DNA from: Cryptomeria japonica
Taxonomy: Eukaryota; Streptophyta; Pinopsida; Cupressales; Cupressaceae
DNA length: 64,000 nucleotides
Assembly: GCF_030272615.1 (NCBI RefSeq)
Contig: NC_081412.1
Location: 345,395,870 to 345,459,869 of the forward strand
Direction of reading: 5' to 3'
Shown here: piece after piece, positions 12,221 through 21,442 of the stretch
Layout of the letters: every line of letters starts with the position of its first letter
Position numbering within the stretch: position 1 is the stretch's first letter
The notes under the pieces: generated by a model
Databases searched by the model: none
What the model saw: the letters and a program-made list of their open reading frames with translations, nothing else
What the model was told of the DNA's origin: nothing
Made by a program: the position numbers and the translations under genes

Positions 12221-12362
12221 AAGGAGTTACGAGCATGGTAGAAGGCATTTGGAGATGTCTTGTTGTGTTTGCTTTCATAGTTAAATATTTCATCTTGTTT
12301 TTAGTGTCTCTCTTGATATGCCTGCTTAGACTAGTTTTTGGTTGATTAACACTAACATTTAT
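12221..12362 (+). repeat. Direct repeat, first copy (Tat LTR downstream part)
   Basis: 142 bp from AAGGAGTTACGAGCATGG to ACTAACATTTAT. It recurs at 12651-12792 with one visible mismatch (ATATTTCATC against ATACTTCATC), offset 430 bp. This copy continues to 12430 with CTTATGTGTTATACGACC and on to TTTTGCAGAG. Confidence 0.95.
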
Positions 12363-12499
12363 CTTTGTTTCAAGTGTTCTTATGTGTTATACGACCATAG
12401 GTTTTAGTCTAACATTGTCCATTTTGCAGAGAATCATTTGATGAACCCGACGTGAATCAAGGAGCAACTTTTTTTGAAAAAAACTAACTTGTTTGACTA

Positions 12500-12648
12500 T
12501 TTTGCTTGACACATAGGTTGTGCTTTGGCACTTTTGTTCGCGCTTTAGCGCTATCGTTATTTGGTCTTCTAGCACTTTTGTTTCTACAATAGCGCTATTG
12601 CTTATAGTATAGTGCTATTGTTCATTAGGTAGCGCTTTTGTTTCTATA
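12500..12648. repeat. AGCGCT-rich degenerate repeat between the two LTR copies
   Basis: Short imperfect units such as TAGCGCTAT, AATAGCGCTATTG, TAGCACTTTTGTTTCTA and GTAGCGCTTTTGTTTCTA. The words are the reverse complement of those in the minisatellite at 10125-10395, which suggests an inverted relative of the Tat 3' region. Confidence 0.6.
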
Positions 12649-12650
12649 TT

Positions 12651-12792
12651 AAGGAGTTACGAGCATGGTAGAAGGCATTTGGAGATGTCTTGTTGTGTTT
12701 GCTTTCATAGTTAAATACTTCATCTTGTTTTTAGTGTCTCTCTTGATATGCCTGCTTAGACTAGTTTTTGGTTGATTAACACTAACATTTAT
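12651..12792 (+). repeat. Direct repeat, second copy, interrupted by element A
   Basis: Near-identical copy of 12221-12362. Its continuation (CTTATGTGATATACGACC to TTTTGCAGAG) is not adjacent but lies at 19687-19738, on the far side of element A. So A was inserted into this second LTR piece. Confidence 0.9.
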
Positions 12793-12919
12793 GTCAATCT
12801 CTCATTTTGACATTAGTTGAGATGTTTGACAAAAACTACTTTCAAAGTTATAACTCAAAAATCTATATACTTGCAAAATTTGACTATACTGATAGTATAT
12901 ACAATAGTCAATAATATAA

Positions 12920-13175
12920 TATATCAGATATACTCCCCTTATCGATATACTGTATGAAATTTTGAGTTTTGCATGCTTGGTGATCTGTTCTTGTTCTGTG
13001 CTTACTGATCTGTATACTGCTCGGTTCACTGCTCTTTGATACTCTACTTACTCTGCTCAGTATACTCCCCATGTATACTATACTCCGAATACTATACCAT
13101 TCTCTCAATACTGTATCACTCCCCAAATATATTGTATTACTCCCCCAAGACTATATCATATTACTCCCCCTTTTT
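12920..13175 (-). other. Tail of element A with repeated purine tracts
   Basis: On the minus strand GGGGAGTA-type strings occur about five times (near 13165, 13145, 13120, 13065 and 12933), each G4-5 followed by AGT. A comparable set lies in the tail of element B (25669-25860). Each resembles the polypurine tract that sits next to the LTR in B. Confidence 0.6.
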
Positions 13176-16100
13176 GACAAACATCAAAAACTTAATTACC
13201 ATTCGGGGGTGGTAACTGATCAAAAATGGATTTGTACTTGGTCTGGTTGCAGTGAGAGCAATAGAGAGTGCATCCTTTACACTGTCCATTAAAGAATTAT
13301 GCACTTGAATATCAGCCAATAGTGATATTAAGCCATCTAGAGTGCTTCCCTCTTGAGCAGTAGATAAGTATGTGGCTTGGTTGATCTGTTCTTGGACTGA
13401 TGAAAGATGTGGAAGGAATAATGTCTGAAGGGTCATTATGTCCATCCTGATCTTGTGTTCTTCATTTCTTAAGTCCAATTGTTGAGCCATGAGCTATTGT
13501 AACCTTGTATAAAAATTCTGAACTGAATTTGGCTCTGTGGTCAACTTGCTTGAGAGATCGGTGATCTCTTTCTCAATTGCCTTTGTTTTATTCTTAATGT
13601 CTTTAATGAATAAAGAAAATGTGCAGAGTTTCTGAAATAAATAAAGAATGTGCTTGAGTTGAGGAGTTAACTCAGCAATAAATTTGACAAGTTTAACTTT
13701 GCCAATAGCTATAGCTTTTTGTACCTCTTCTATCATCTTGGCAGTGAGCTCTTTGTCTTTCAGCTTGCTCAAATATTCTGATGCATCTACTCCAGATGTC
13801 TCTATCTTTGTTAGGAGTTCATCCAGTTGAATGTGGATGGCTGCATCAGTTGATACTGTAGCTTCAGGTAGCATATCTATTAGGAGTGCTTTTACCTTCT
13901 GAAGTACTTTATTTTTCTTTTGAATGGCCATTTGCTTTTCTTGTTCGGCCTTTGCTTTGCACAGTTCACCGAAATAAATGAGTGCTTGCCCTTTCAATTT
14001 TGATATATCAACATTGGGCAACACTATTGGTTTTGACAAATAAACTTTAAAACTATGCTTCTTCACTTTCTTTTCTTTACCTTTCACCGATGGAACTAAG
14101 ACAATGGCTTGTGAGGCTTGATGACCCTCGGTAGGTTGCTTGGTAGAGGCAACACTTTGATTGGTTCCTTTAGCCTCTGTAGATTCCTTTGGTGTCTCGG
14201 TACTCTTTGTCTCAGTTGCAACAGTCTCAGTGTTAGAAGGTGCTTGAGATGTCTATTCTTGAGTAGTACCTTCTCCTGTTGTAGACTTGTGACCTTCAGT
14301 GCCTTGATCTGTATCCTGAGGAGTTTCGGTTGAGACAGGTTGCTTGACCGGTGGATAAGGTTGAACTTGTTCCAAGACTGATTCACTAGATACAAGTTTT
14401 GCATATGCAGTGCCTTCTATCATTTCCTGTTCTGGTGCCTCTGAATCCATGACATCTTCATCTATTTTAATGGTGTCAGTAGGGTCTTGTTCAGTAGCAT
14501 CAGGACCTTGCTTGGTGACATCAGGATCATGCTCGGTGACATCAACGATTTCAACTGTAGCTTGCTCACCAGCATCCTTGATTTTGAAGATTTCCTGCCA
14601 CTTTGCTTTTGTCTCATTTTCAACTTTAATATATAGCCCATTCATCAATTTTAAGGCTCTCTGTTTGACAAGAAACTTTGAATTGTAGGTTGTCAGATGT
14701 TCCTTTATTTCAGCAACTGACATATCAGGAAATAAATGAACGAGACTTCTCTCTCTGATTTGTTTCTCTGAGTCCATTGCATACTTCCACCTATTATCAA
14801 TATGTAGATACAGTTCATTTGGAAGTGACTTAGCTAGTTCCAATGGAGCTAACTAGAACTTTAGAAGTGTGTAGATGACAGCTTCTTCAATTTGTCTCTT
14901 TTCATCATTGTTCTTGGTTTCATACTTGACATAGCAATCCTCCAAATCCACCATATTCTTTCAGATTAGCACAAAAGTTTTCAACACTATGTATATTTAC
15001 CTTCTTGCTCTTGACAATCTGGAATTTGCTTGCATCCTCTAATTCGGTATCACTAGACTCTTTTGCCAAAATGAGTCTCTGAGTAGATTTCTTGTATCTC
15101 TTTGTTACCTTGGGAATAGTAACACTCTTTGTTTTCTCGCTTGGTGAGGCTACAGATGCTCTTGTGTTAGGTCGCTTTACTGGAGGTGGAGTCGGTGAGG
15201 CCTTTGATGTGTCTTGTTTCTTTCTCTTCAACACTTTACCCTTAGGCAATTCAGTGCTCAGTGTTATAGCTGCCTCTTGGGCTTCAGGTTCCTCTTCGGT
15301 AATGGCAATGGTGCCTTTGACAGGTGTAGAGGAAGAGTCTTCTCCAAATTTATCAGACAATCCTTTTATCATTTTTGTTGCCTTTCTTGTAGCTTTGGGT
15401 ACTACAATATTCATCTTTACCTTTTCCTTTACTTCCTCATAGGTACCATACCTCAGCTTGGTAGCATGTCTTGGCAATGTAAGAAATGCATCAATTTGTT
15501 GTTTTGTGATGTCAAAATCAATCTTGTAACCCATTGGTGACAAAGATTGAGTCCTTGGTTCCACAACATTCACATAACAGTAATCGGTGTCAACTTCAAA
15601 ACATATATCATTTTTGTATTTCTCTACTAGCTGGGGTGGAATCCTATATCTGTTATGCATTTTCTCTTGAAATTTACTGAAGTAATCATCCATAATATCA
15701 TTGAAATTGTCTCCTAACTTCTTAATGAAGTCATTAATCTGATGGGTGATTGGTCGGTGTAATTCCCAAACAATTTTACCGACTGATGGAAAGAATTTTT
15801 CAAAGTAGAAAAACATGCATACCAGTAATGATCCAAACTTTAGAGTATTAGCCGAGTTGTTCTTCTTCAGCTTCCTGATGGTGTTCAGATTTTCAAACAA
15901 GTTCTTCAGCAACACCTCACATAGGTCAATTTTCATTCCCTTTTTCCAAATTTTGTATGCCAGGTCTACTGCTGCACAGGGAACACTGTTTTCCCTTGCC
16001 GATTGGAAGAAACAGTAGCCCATTACTCTAATGGAAAATTTTAGTTCTTCATCAGTGACATTATTCAGTCTCAATTCTCTGCAATCAAATTCTACTCCGG

Positions 16101-16575
16101 TTAAACTGATCAATTCCTTCTGTGATATCATCTTCTGGGCTCGGGCATGATCATAAATAAGGTAACCGGTAATCAGATGAATGATTTCCTTAGTAATCTT
16201 AAATGGTTGCTCTTCTAGCCACATGAAATCATCGTGAGCTCTACTCAGAACAAACTTGACCCACTGGGGTTTGAACACACGGAGATAGGTTAGGGCTTCA
16301 GTTAATCCCTTGATTTTGATGTGCTCATACTTGTTGTTCAATTTACCATTGGTACACAAATCATCAGAGGTGTCTTTGATTTCAACATGACCGAGTTCTT
16401 CAACACGACATTTGGTGAAGAATCTCACATCCTCGACTAGTAACACTCTATCCGTGATGAGTGAAAAGGTGGTTTTGTCATCCGGTTCAAAAGCGACTTT
16501 GGGCGTCAAAGAGTATTTTAGTGAGGGCTTCTCTACATTCTTGACAACTATGGGATCTTGGATCTTGGGCGCCAT
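13161..16575 (-). pseudogene. Element A ORF2: large protein of unknown function
   Basis: Starts MAPKIQDPIVVKN at 16575. The first 551 codons are open to 14920. After a frameshift near 14945 a single frame runs to 13161 with three stops (about 14850, 14253 and 13491). Parts in order: a conserved N-terminal region of about 400 residues (VEDVRFFTKCRVEELGHVEI, KEIIHLITGYLIYDHA, FGSLLVCMFFYFEKF); a basic, Thr/Pro-rich linker; a second conserved region (NRWKYAMDSEKQIRERS); an acidic Thr/Gln-rich segment; and a C-terminal coiled coil. Element B encodes the same arrangement. I know no named family for it, and no catalytic motif is visible. Confidence 0.7.
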
Positions 16576-17131
16576 TGTGGATTTCAGATAAAAACTAACA
16601 AAGAGTCCTTAGGGTTTCAAGATTTCAAACGATAGACGCTTTATACTTAGCAGATAATGGCAACTAGATAAGATCGGTAAACCAGCTTAACGATGTGTTG
16701 AGATTGATGTAAATACCTTGAATTTGCTTTGTCGGAGGTTTTAATCGCCTTAGATTCGCTTGCTCTGCTTTCTTGAAAACTTGGTAAGTGAAAATGACCG
16801 CGAAAATGCTTTTAAGTACACAAAATACCTTATCGGGCTCTGTGCGGGTTAGGTCAAAAAACATTAAATGCACTCGGTTCCTCTTTAACCGATTTGCTCT
16901 CCTTTTTTCGTTTTAACCGAGTAACCAAACTTCCTTCATTCACCGACTAGACAGGTTTCCTATATTCACCAACTTGATAGACTTCCTGTAAAGTGCTTCA
17001 AAAGACTTTGATAGAATTTCAAACGTACTTTTACATCTTAACTATGCAGATTTTGAATTTAGTACATAATATAATAGGTACTGTTAAGATTTTAACCTTC
17101 AGAGAATGCAGTCCCTTCATACCTTTACCGA

Positions 17132-18484
17132 TTAATTTGGAACAGGTGCACCTAACTCAGTAGGTAAGGTGCTTTCTTTATTTGACACAATTTCCTTCTT
17201 TTTCCAAATCATCTTTAATTTTTCTTTTATTTCTTCAGTGTCTTTTCTAGGTTGATCTCTACAATCTCTAGCTAAGTGTCCTACTTTGTGACAATGAAAA
17301 CATGCCATACCAGGATTTCTCCATGATCTTCGGTTGTACATCCCAAACCTTATAAAGCAGTTGGCACTAATATGTCCATATCTTCCACAACATTCACACC
17401 ATATCCTTGTATTGTAATCCCATGGTACTGCAGAATACTGTCGGTAAGGATCTGTGTGAGTTTGGTAACCTCTAGTATTTGCTTGGTGTGCATACCACAT
17501 ATAGTTCTTTTGCTTAAGCCAACACTTCTCGGTACTATGTCCATATCTATTGCAGTTTTTACAAAACCCTTTGAATTTTGTCTTCTGATAATTATTAACA
17601 GACTTTGTCCTACATTGATTAGATGTGTGACCATATTTATTGCAATTGTAACAATAACCTTTGGACTTAGTGACATTCAGTTGCTTACCTTTTCTGATTT
17701 GACATATGTTGGCAGTGTGACCTTGATTTCCACAGTAGTTGCAAATAGGCTTCTTTCTTTTGATGTTATTCTTGTTTCCAGCTTGCTTTGATGATTCTCC
17801 TCTCTCGGTAGTATGAATTCCTTTCTCGGTAGAGACTTTTCCTTTGTAACCAAGTCCTGCATATTTGTTGGGTCGTCTTGTATTTAGTTGCTCATCCAAC
17901 ATCTTTGATGCTTCATAACTCTTCTTCAGTGTTTCTTTGGATTTCTTCTCTGTTTCAAGTTCATCAGTTAACTTTGATACTTCAAGTTTCAATGCTTGAT
18001 TCTCATCATTCTTCAGAATTGCTTCGTGATGTGCATAACCTAGTTGATCTGATAGGTTTTGTTGAATTCCAGTTAACCTTGTGATTTCATCATTCTTATC
18101 AAATACTAAGACTTCAAGTTGTTGTTTCTCTCTTTCTGGATCTCTTGCTTTATCCTCAGCCGTCCTCAATGCATCAAGATTTGCAGTCATCTGTGTGCTG
18201 AAATGTTCATGTTCTCTTTTCATTGCTTTCAGTTGATCAACCAGTGCTTTGTTCTTTTCTTTCAATACTCCAATCATTTCTTCAGTCTCTTCAGATATAC
18301 TATTCTCAGATGATGTCTCAATTTGTTCCACTAACTCTTGAGAATCCTGCAAATTATCAGATAATCTTCTTCTCACTTTCAGAGATTTTTGCATTTGCCT
18401 TTGCATGTCTACAATTACTTGATTAGCATGATCCAGCTCTTCCCTCAGATACACAATCCTCCGAAATTGTTTATAGCCTTCCAT
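17132..18484 (-). CDS. Element A ORF1: Gag-like coiled-coil protein with five CCHC zinc knuckles
   Basis: Intact frame of 450 codons. I take the start as MEGYKQFRR at 18484 because codons further upstream run through the primer site into the LTR. Residues about 10-205 are charged heptad-like coiled coil. The second half has five CX2CX4HX4C knuckles (CNYCGNQGHTANIC, CYNCNKYGHTSNQC, CKNCNRYGHSTEKC, CECCGRYGHISANC, CFHCHKVGHLARDC) between about residues 245 and 408. Such knuckles bind nucleic acid in retroelement Gag proteins, and the place right after the primer site supports a Gag role. No capsid-type domain is recognisable. It is the only long undamaged retroelement frame in the window. Confidence 0.75.
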   Translation of the reverse strand: MEGYKQFRRIVYLREELDHANQVIVDMQRQMQKSLKVRRRLSDNLQDSQELVEQIETSSENSISEETEEMIGVLKEKNKALVDQLKAMKREHEHFSTQMTANLDALRTAEDKARDPEREKQQLEVLVFDKNDEITRLTGIQQNLSDQLGYAHHEAILKNDENQALKLEVSKLTDELETEKKSKETLKKSYEASKMLDEQLNTRRPNKYAGLGYKGKVSTEKGIHTTERGESSKQAGNKNNIKRKKPICNYCGNQGHTANICQIRKGKQLNVTKSKGYCYNCNKYGHTSNQCRTKSVNNYQKTKFKGFCKNCNRYGHSTEKCWLKQKNYMWYAHQANTRGYQTHTDPYRQYSAVPWDYNTRIWCECCGRYGHISANCFIRFGMYNRRSWRNPGMACFHCHKVGHLARDCRDQPRKDTEEIKEKLKMIWKKKEIVSNKESTLPTELGAPVPN

Positions 18485-18532
18485 TGATAAGATCTTTCTC
18501 TTTAGGTAGTTAAACCCTTTTCCAAGATTCAA

Positions 18533-18544
18533 GCTCTGATACCA
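18533..18544 (-). other. Primer binding site of element A
   Basis: The minus strand reads TGGTATCAGAGC, complementary to the 3' end of initiator methionine tRNA. It is separated by two bases from the LTR end. Element B (30982-30993) has the same site and spacer. Confidence 0.9.
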
Positions 18545-18546
18545 AT

Positions 18547-19686
18547 TGTTAGGCCCAATATGGAAAGCTAATGTACTGAGAGGGGAGGGGTGAATTAGTA
18601 CTTCAAAACTTTTCTTCAATAATAACTTTACTGTTATGCATAAACTGAATAGTTCAATAACATAATATAAAGCTAAAACAAATAGATAACAATCATACAT
18701 GATTCACTCCATAACACATATATTTTGGTTACGCAGAAACTCTTGGTTAGAGAGAAAAATTGCGGTGGGGATGGCACCCACAACTTCACTATTGCAATAA
18801 TAAAGAGTGCTTGGTTAGAGCTACATGTTTAGCTATTTCTGATAGCATACCCTGTTAGGAGTAACAAGATATGTTAGATCTACCTTGCTAAAGGATTTTA
18901 CAACACTTCATCTAAATGTTGCACCTGGTTAGAGGCTTTACAATTTATAGACTTGATTAGAGTCTTCTACCCTGTTAAAGGTTTCTTTTACAACTTCAAA
19001 ATATTACAATAAAATTATTTCAAATATCTGCAACTTTACATCTGGAATGTTATAGCAAATTCTATGTGGTTAGAATAAGATTACCTTGCTTATAGCATAC
19101 CTCGGTAACCCATATAGTAACTCGGTAAACCCTTATGTTTACTCTGTTCTTTGACTGTTCTCTAAAAACTTTCTCGATGACCTTTGTGTCTCTGTAACAG
19201 TCTTCTTACACTCATGCACACACCTCTTTAACTCTTAACTCATGCTGTATAAATAGATCTCTTATGACGGTGATCTAATTCATTGCTTCGATCTTACAAA
19301 CATGATTTATTGAATGAATAACCATGCAAATTATTTCATTGGTTAGATGACCTCAAAATCATACACAATCTTTAAGTGCAATTTCCAATGTGATAACGGT
19401 TAGATGTGCCTCGATCTTGTAACACATTTTCATATGCATGTCCAGGTTCAATGAATCTGGTAACACGTTTCACTCAGTGTATATCAACTCAGTGTGTCAT
19501 CTTTGCTGCTCGGTAGACATGTAAAGATACTCAGTAGACAACAGTGTATACTGCGTTTTGTGACTGCTTTCTTCTATAACCGACTTGACTGTGCATACCG
19601 ACTGAATATCTCGGTAATAGATAACCGACTAGAGTATATAGTATAACTTTGACATAAAACTAATGGAAATCTGATAAGTAGTAACA
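18547..19686 (-). mobile_element. 5' LTR of element A
   Basis: About 1,140 bp with ends TGTTA...TAACA (plus strand TGTTAGGCCC at 18547, AGTAACA at 19686). The low end adjoins the primer site. The high end adjoins CTTAT, which continues the interrupted Tat LTR. Contains ACTGAGAGGGGAGGGGTGAA near the primer site, like ACTAAGAGGGGGGGTGAA in the LTR of B. The partner LTR is missing from the other side. Confidence 0.8.
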
Positions 19687-19738
19687 CTTATGTGATATAC
19701 GACCACAGGTTTTAGTCTAACATTGTCTATTTTGCAGA
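19687..19738 (+). repeat. Detached end of the second Tat LTR copy
   Basis: CTTATGTGATATACGACCAC through TTTTGCAGAG matches 12379-12430 with a few differences. It is the continuation of the copy that breaks off at 12792. Beyond it the sequence switches to LINE ORF2. Confidence 0.85.
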
Positions 19739-19842
19739 GCATCAAGAACTACATCCGGTTTATGATCTCTAACAATATTACACAACACATCCTTCTTGTG
19801 GGGGGTGTTCAACCCTCTGATATTCCATGAAATTATCTTCAT
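19739..19842 (-). pseudogene. LINE ORF2, N-terminal stub of the endonuclease
   Basis: Encodes MKIISWNIRGLN...DHKPDVV, the first strand of an APE-type endonuclease that nicks target DNA in L1-type elements. Truncated at 19739 by the Tat LTR piece. About 110 bp after the ORF1 stop, the usual short gap between the two LINE frames. Confidence 0.8.
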
Positions 19843-19955
19843 ACTTTAACTAGGGATAAGGCTGACTGAATGGAGCTTTGTGTTCCATCAGCACGGTTCT
19901 TCCAACTTTCTTGTTCCTTCTGATTCTTTAGAGAGGGTCTCCCCTATTTTTTTCT

Positions 19956-21318
19956 CTAACTTCCAACATCTGCAACCTTCTTATTCTTGCTTCTAGTTGA
20001 ATTACCTCCATTGGGTCCTCCATTATTTAACTTGCCTTCTTTAATACCGAAAATCCTAGGACTTCCATTGGTTAATAACAACAACGGCATCATTTCCGAG
20101 ATATTACAGTCCTGCGCTTCATTAAAGTCTTCCTCATTTTCTTTATTATTAGATGAAGCTGAAGCATCATCATTGGAAAAATCATCAACTTTACCCTGGA
20201 TGATAGGATCAACCTTCAAATCCTTTGATTTAGTTTTTTGAACCAGTTCTTCGGTCCCATTCTCTTCCTCCTTGTTACTTTCTTTTTGACTATTAGAACA
20301 GGCACGATCAAAGTTTTCTTTGTTATTGTTCAAGCCCTTCTTTTCCTTGTTTTCCATCTCGGTCACTTCCTTCTCAGGGACAACCTCTGAAGGTGGATCA
20401 TCATTCTTCCCTTTCGTTTGCCATTTCTGCTTCAAGTTGCTATCAGTTTTACTATTCTTACCCTTCTTGGACGGACAAGATTTCACCCAATGACCCGACT
20501 TTTTACAATGAAAACACACAAATGGGAGAGATTCATATTCAATCACTTTGGTCCATTTCCCCAGTTTAGAAAAAATCTCAATAGATTGAGGCATATCTGT
20601 CATTTGATTGACATTAACACAAATACAAGCAAAAACCAACCTAGATTTAGTTGTAGTCATCGGGTCGATCGACAGAAGTTCACCGAATGAGCCTGCAATC
20701 CCTTTAAAGACCTCCTCATTCCAGAACTCCAATGGAAGGCCAGGAAGACACGTCCACACAGGCGCCGACACAAAAAAAGGAATCATCCATAGAAAGGTTA
20801 GGAGCCCATTTCTGTAAAGCCAAAGTTGACTTACCAAACATCCACGACCCTTCACAGAGCGCTTTGTTCATATCTTCTTCATTATTAAAAGCAAAGGAGA
20901 AAAATCCCCTAGGCAAAGCTGCCACATCCACTTGACCTTTGATAACCCATTTCCTCCTTATAAAGTTCCTTACGACATCGATGTTAGGTCTAAAACTAGC
21001 AAACCATCCAACCAAAGTCATAGCTAATCCAGAAATAGTGAAATCAACTAGCTTATCTGGCACAGAGAAATCAACCAGCTTATCTGGCACAGATATAGCA
21101 AAAACCCCTGTTGTTGGACCAGAAAGATTTTTAACTTCCAAAAGTCCAGATTGCACCAAAGTCTTGACTCCAAAAAGAGTCGTCCATTTCTTTTCTTTAC
21201 CTCTATCATGTGGGTCCCCAGTTTTGGAATCTTTATCTTCCACCGATTTGATTGTCGCCTTGTCCCCCTCAGTACCCTGAGATGCCTGGGAACCTGCATG
21301 ATCTCCAGCCCCAACCAC
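19956..21318 (-). pseudogene. LINE ORF1 protein (DUF4283 and zinc knuckle), frameshifted
   Basis: RNA-binding ORF1 protein of plant L1 elements. From 21318: a low-complexity start, then the DUF4283 region (LVGWFASFRPNIDVVRNFI, LPRGFFSFAFNNEEDMNKAL, GKSTLALQKWAPN). At about 20771-20780 a run of seven A shifts the frame; in the other frame follows VWTCLPGLPLEFWNEEVF and the CCHC knuckle CFHCKKSGHWVKSC. The tail is Lys/Glu/Asn-rich. A 27-bp tandem duplication (21040-21093) repeats SVPDKLVDF. Confidence 0.85.
21040..21093. repeat. 27-bp tandem duplication in LINE ORF1
   Basis: GAAATCAAC(T/C)AGCTTATCTG-GCACAGA occurs twice in a row with one mismatch, keeping the frame and repeating nine residues. 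Confidence 0.95.
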
Positions 21319-21442
21319 AGAAAGACTGCCATACCCATGAATTTCACCATCCCCATGTTTGAAATTTTAATTTCACACTCGCCGCTCCCCTCCTCCCACA
21401 AAGTCTGCCATTTGAAAGAAAAAAAAAAAGGATACTGAGATC

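Larger units (their letters stand above)
1..12459 (+). mobile_element. Ty3/gypsy Tat-type retrotransposon, 5' part outside the window
   Basis: Domains run in the order protease, RT, RNase H, second (Tat-type) RNase H, integrase, GPY/F tail, then about 5.4 kb of 3' region with an antisense PMD gene, a purine tract at 10927-10939 and an LTR beginning TGTAGTCACAT at 10940. RT before integrase is Ty3/gypsy order. Two RNase H domains plus a long 3' region with an antisense ORF are features of the Tat lineage. Gag and the 5' LTR lie left of the window. Many stops and frameshifts show it is dead. The right end is uncertain: the LTR may end anywhere between about 12430 and 12460. Confidence 0.85.
10940..12459 (+). 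mobile_element. 3' LTR of the Tat element
   Basis: It begins TGTAGTCACAT right after the polypurine tract. The first 300 bp are very AT-rich (TTAATTAAAT words) with a run of 15 C at 11211-11225. A TATA-like ATATAAATAG lies at 11931-11940, a plausible RNA start about 30 bp further. The right end is not fixed: candidates are near 12435 and 12459 (GACGTGAATCA). The matching 5' LTR is outside the window, so the boundary cannot be tested here. Confidence 0.7.
12793..19686 (-). mobile_element. Element A: LTR retrotransposon without pol, lacking its 3' LTR
   Basis: Read on the minus strand: LTR (19686-18547), a tRNA-iMet type primer site (18544-18533), ORF1 (coiled coil plus five zinc knuckles), ORF2 (about 1,138 codons, unknown), then an untranslated tail with several GGGGGAGTA tracts. 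No protease, RT or integrase can be seen. The low-coordinate LTR is missing, with about 21 bp of the host LTR flank. Element B has the same plan with both LTRs, which confirms that the structure is real. It probably needs enzymes from another element. Confidence 0.8.
19739..21430 (-). mobile_element. LINE (L1-type) fragment F: ORF1 and the beginning of ORF2
   Basis: Read on the minus strand: ORF1 with DUF4283 and a CCHC knuckle, then ORF2 starting MKIISWNIRGLNTPHKKD at 19842, the typical start of the endonuclease. ORF2 stops after about 35 codons where the Tat LTR piece begins, so RT and the 3' end are missing. The 5' limit is near the A run at 21418-21429 (plus strand), beside family C. Confidence 0.85.

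Noticed and set aside
17350-17862. Extra frames on both strands within ORF1 of element A
   Set aside because: Shadows of the zinc-knuckle frame, whose five C/H patterns and intact length decide the coding frame.
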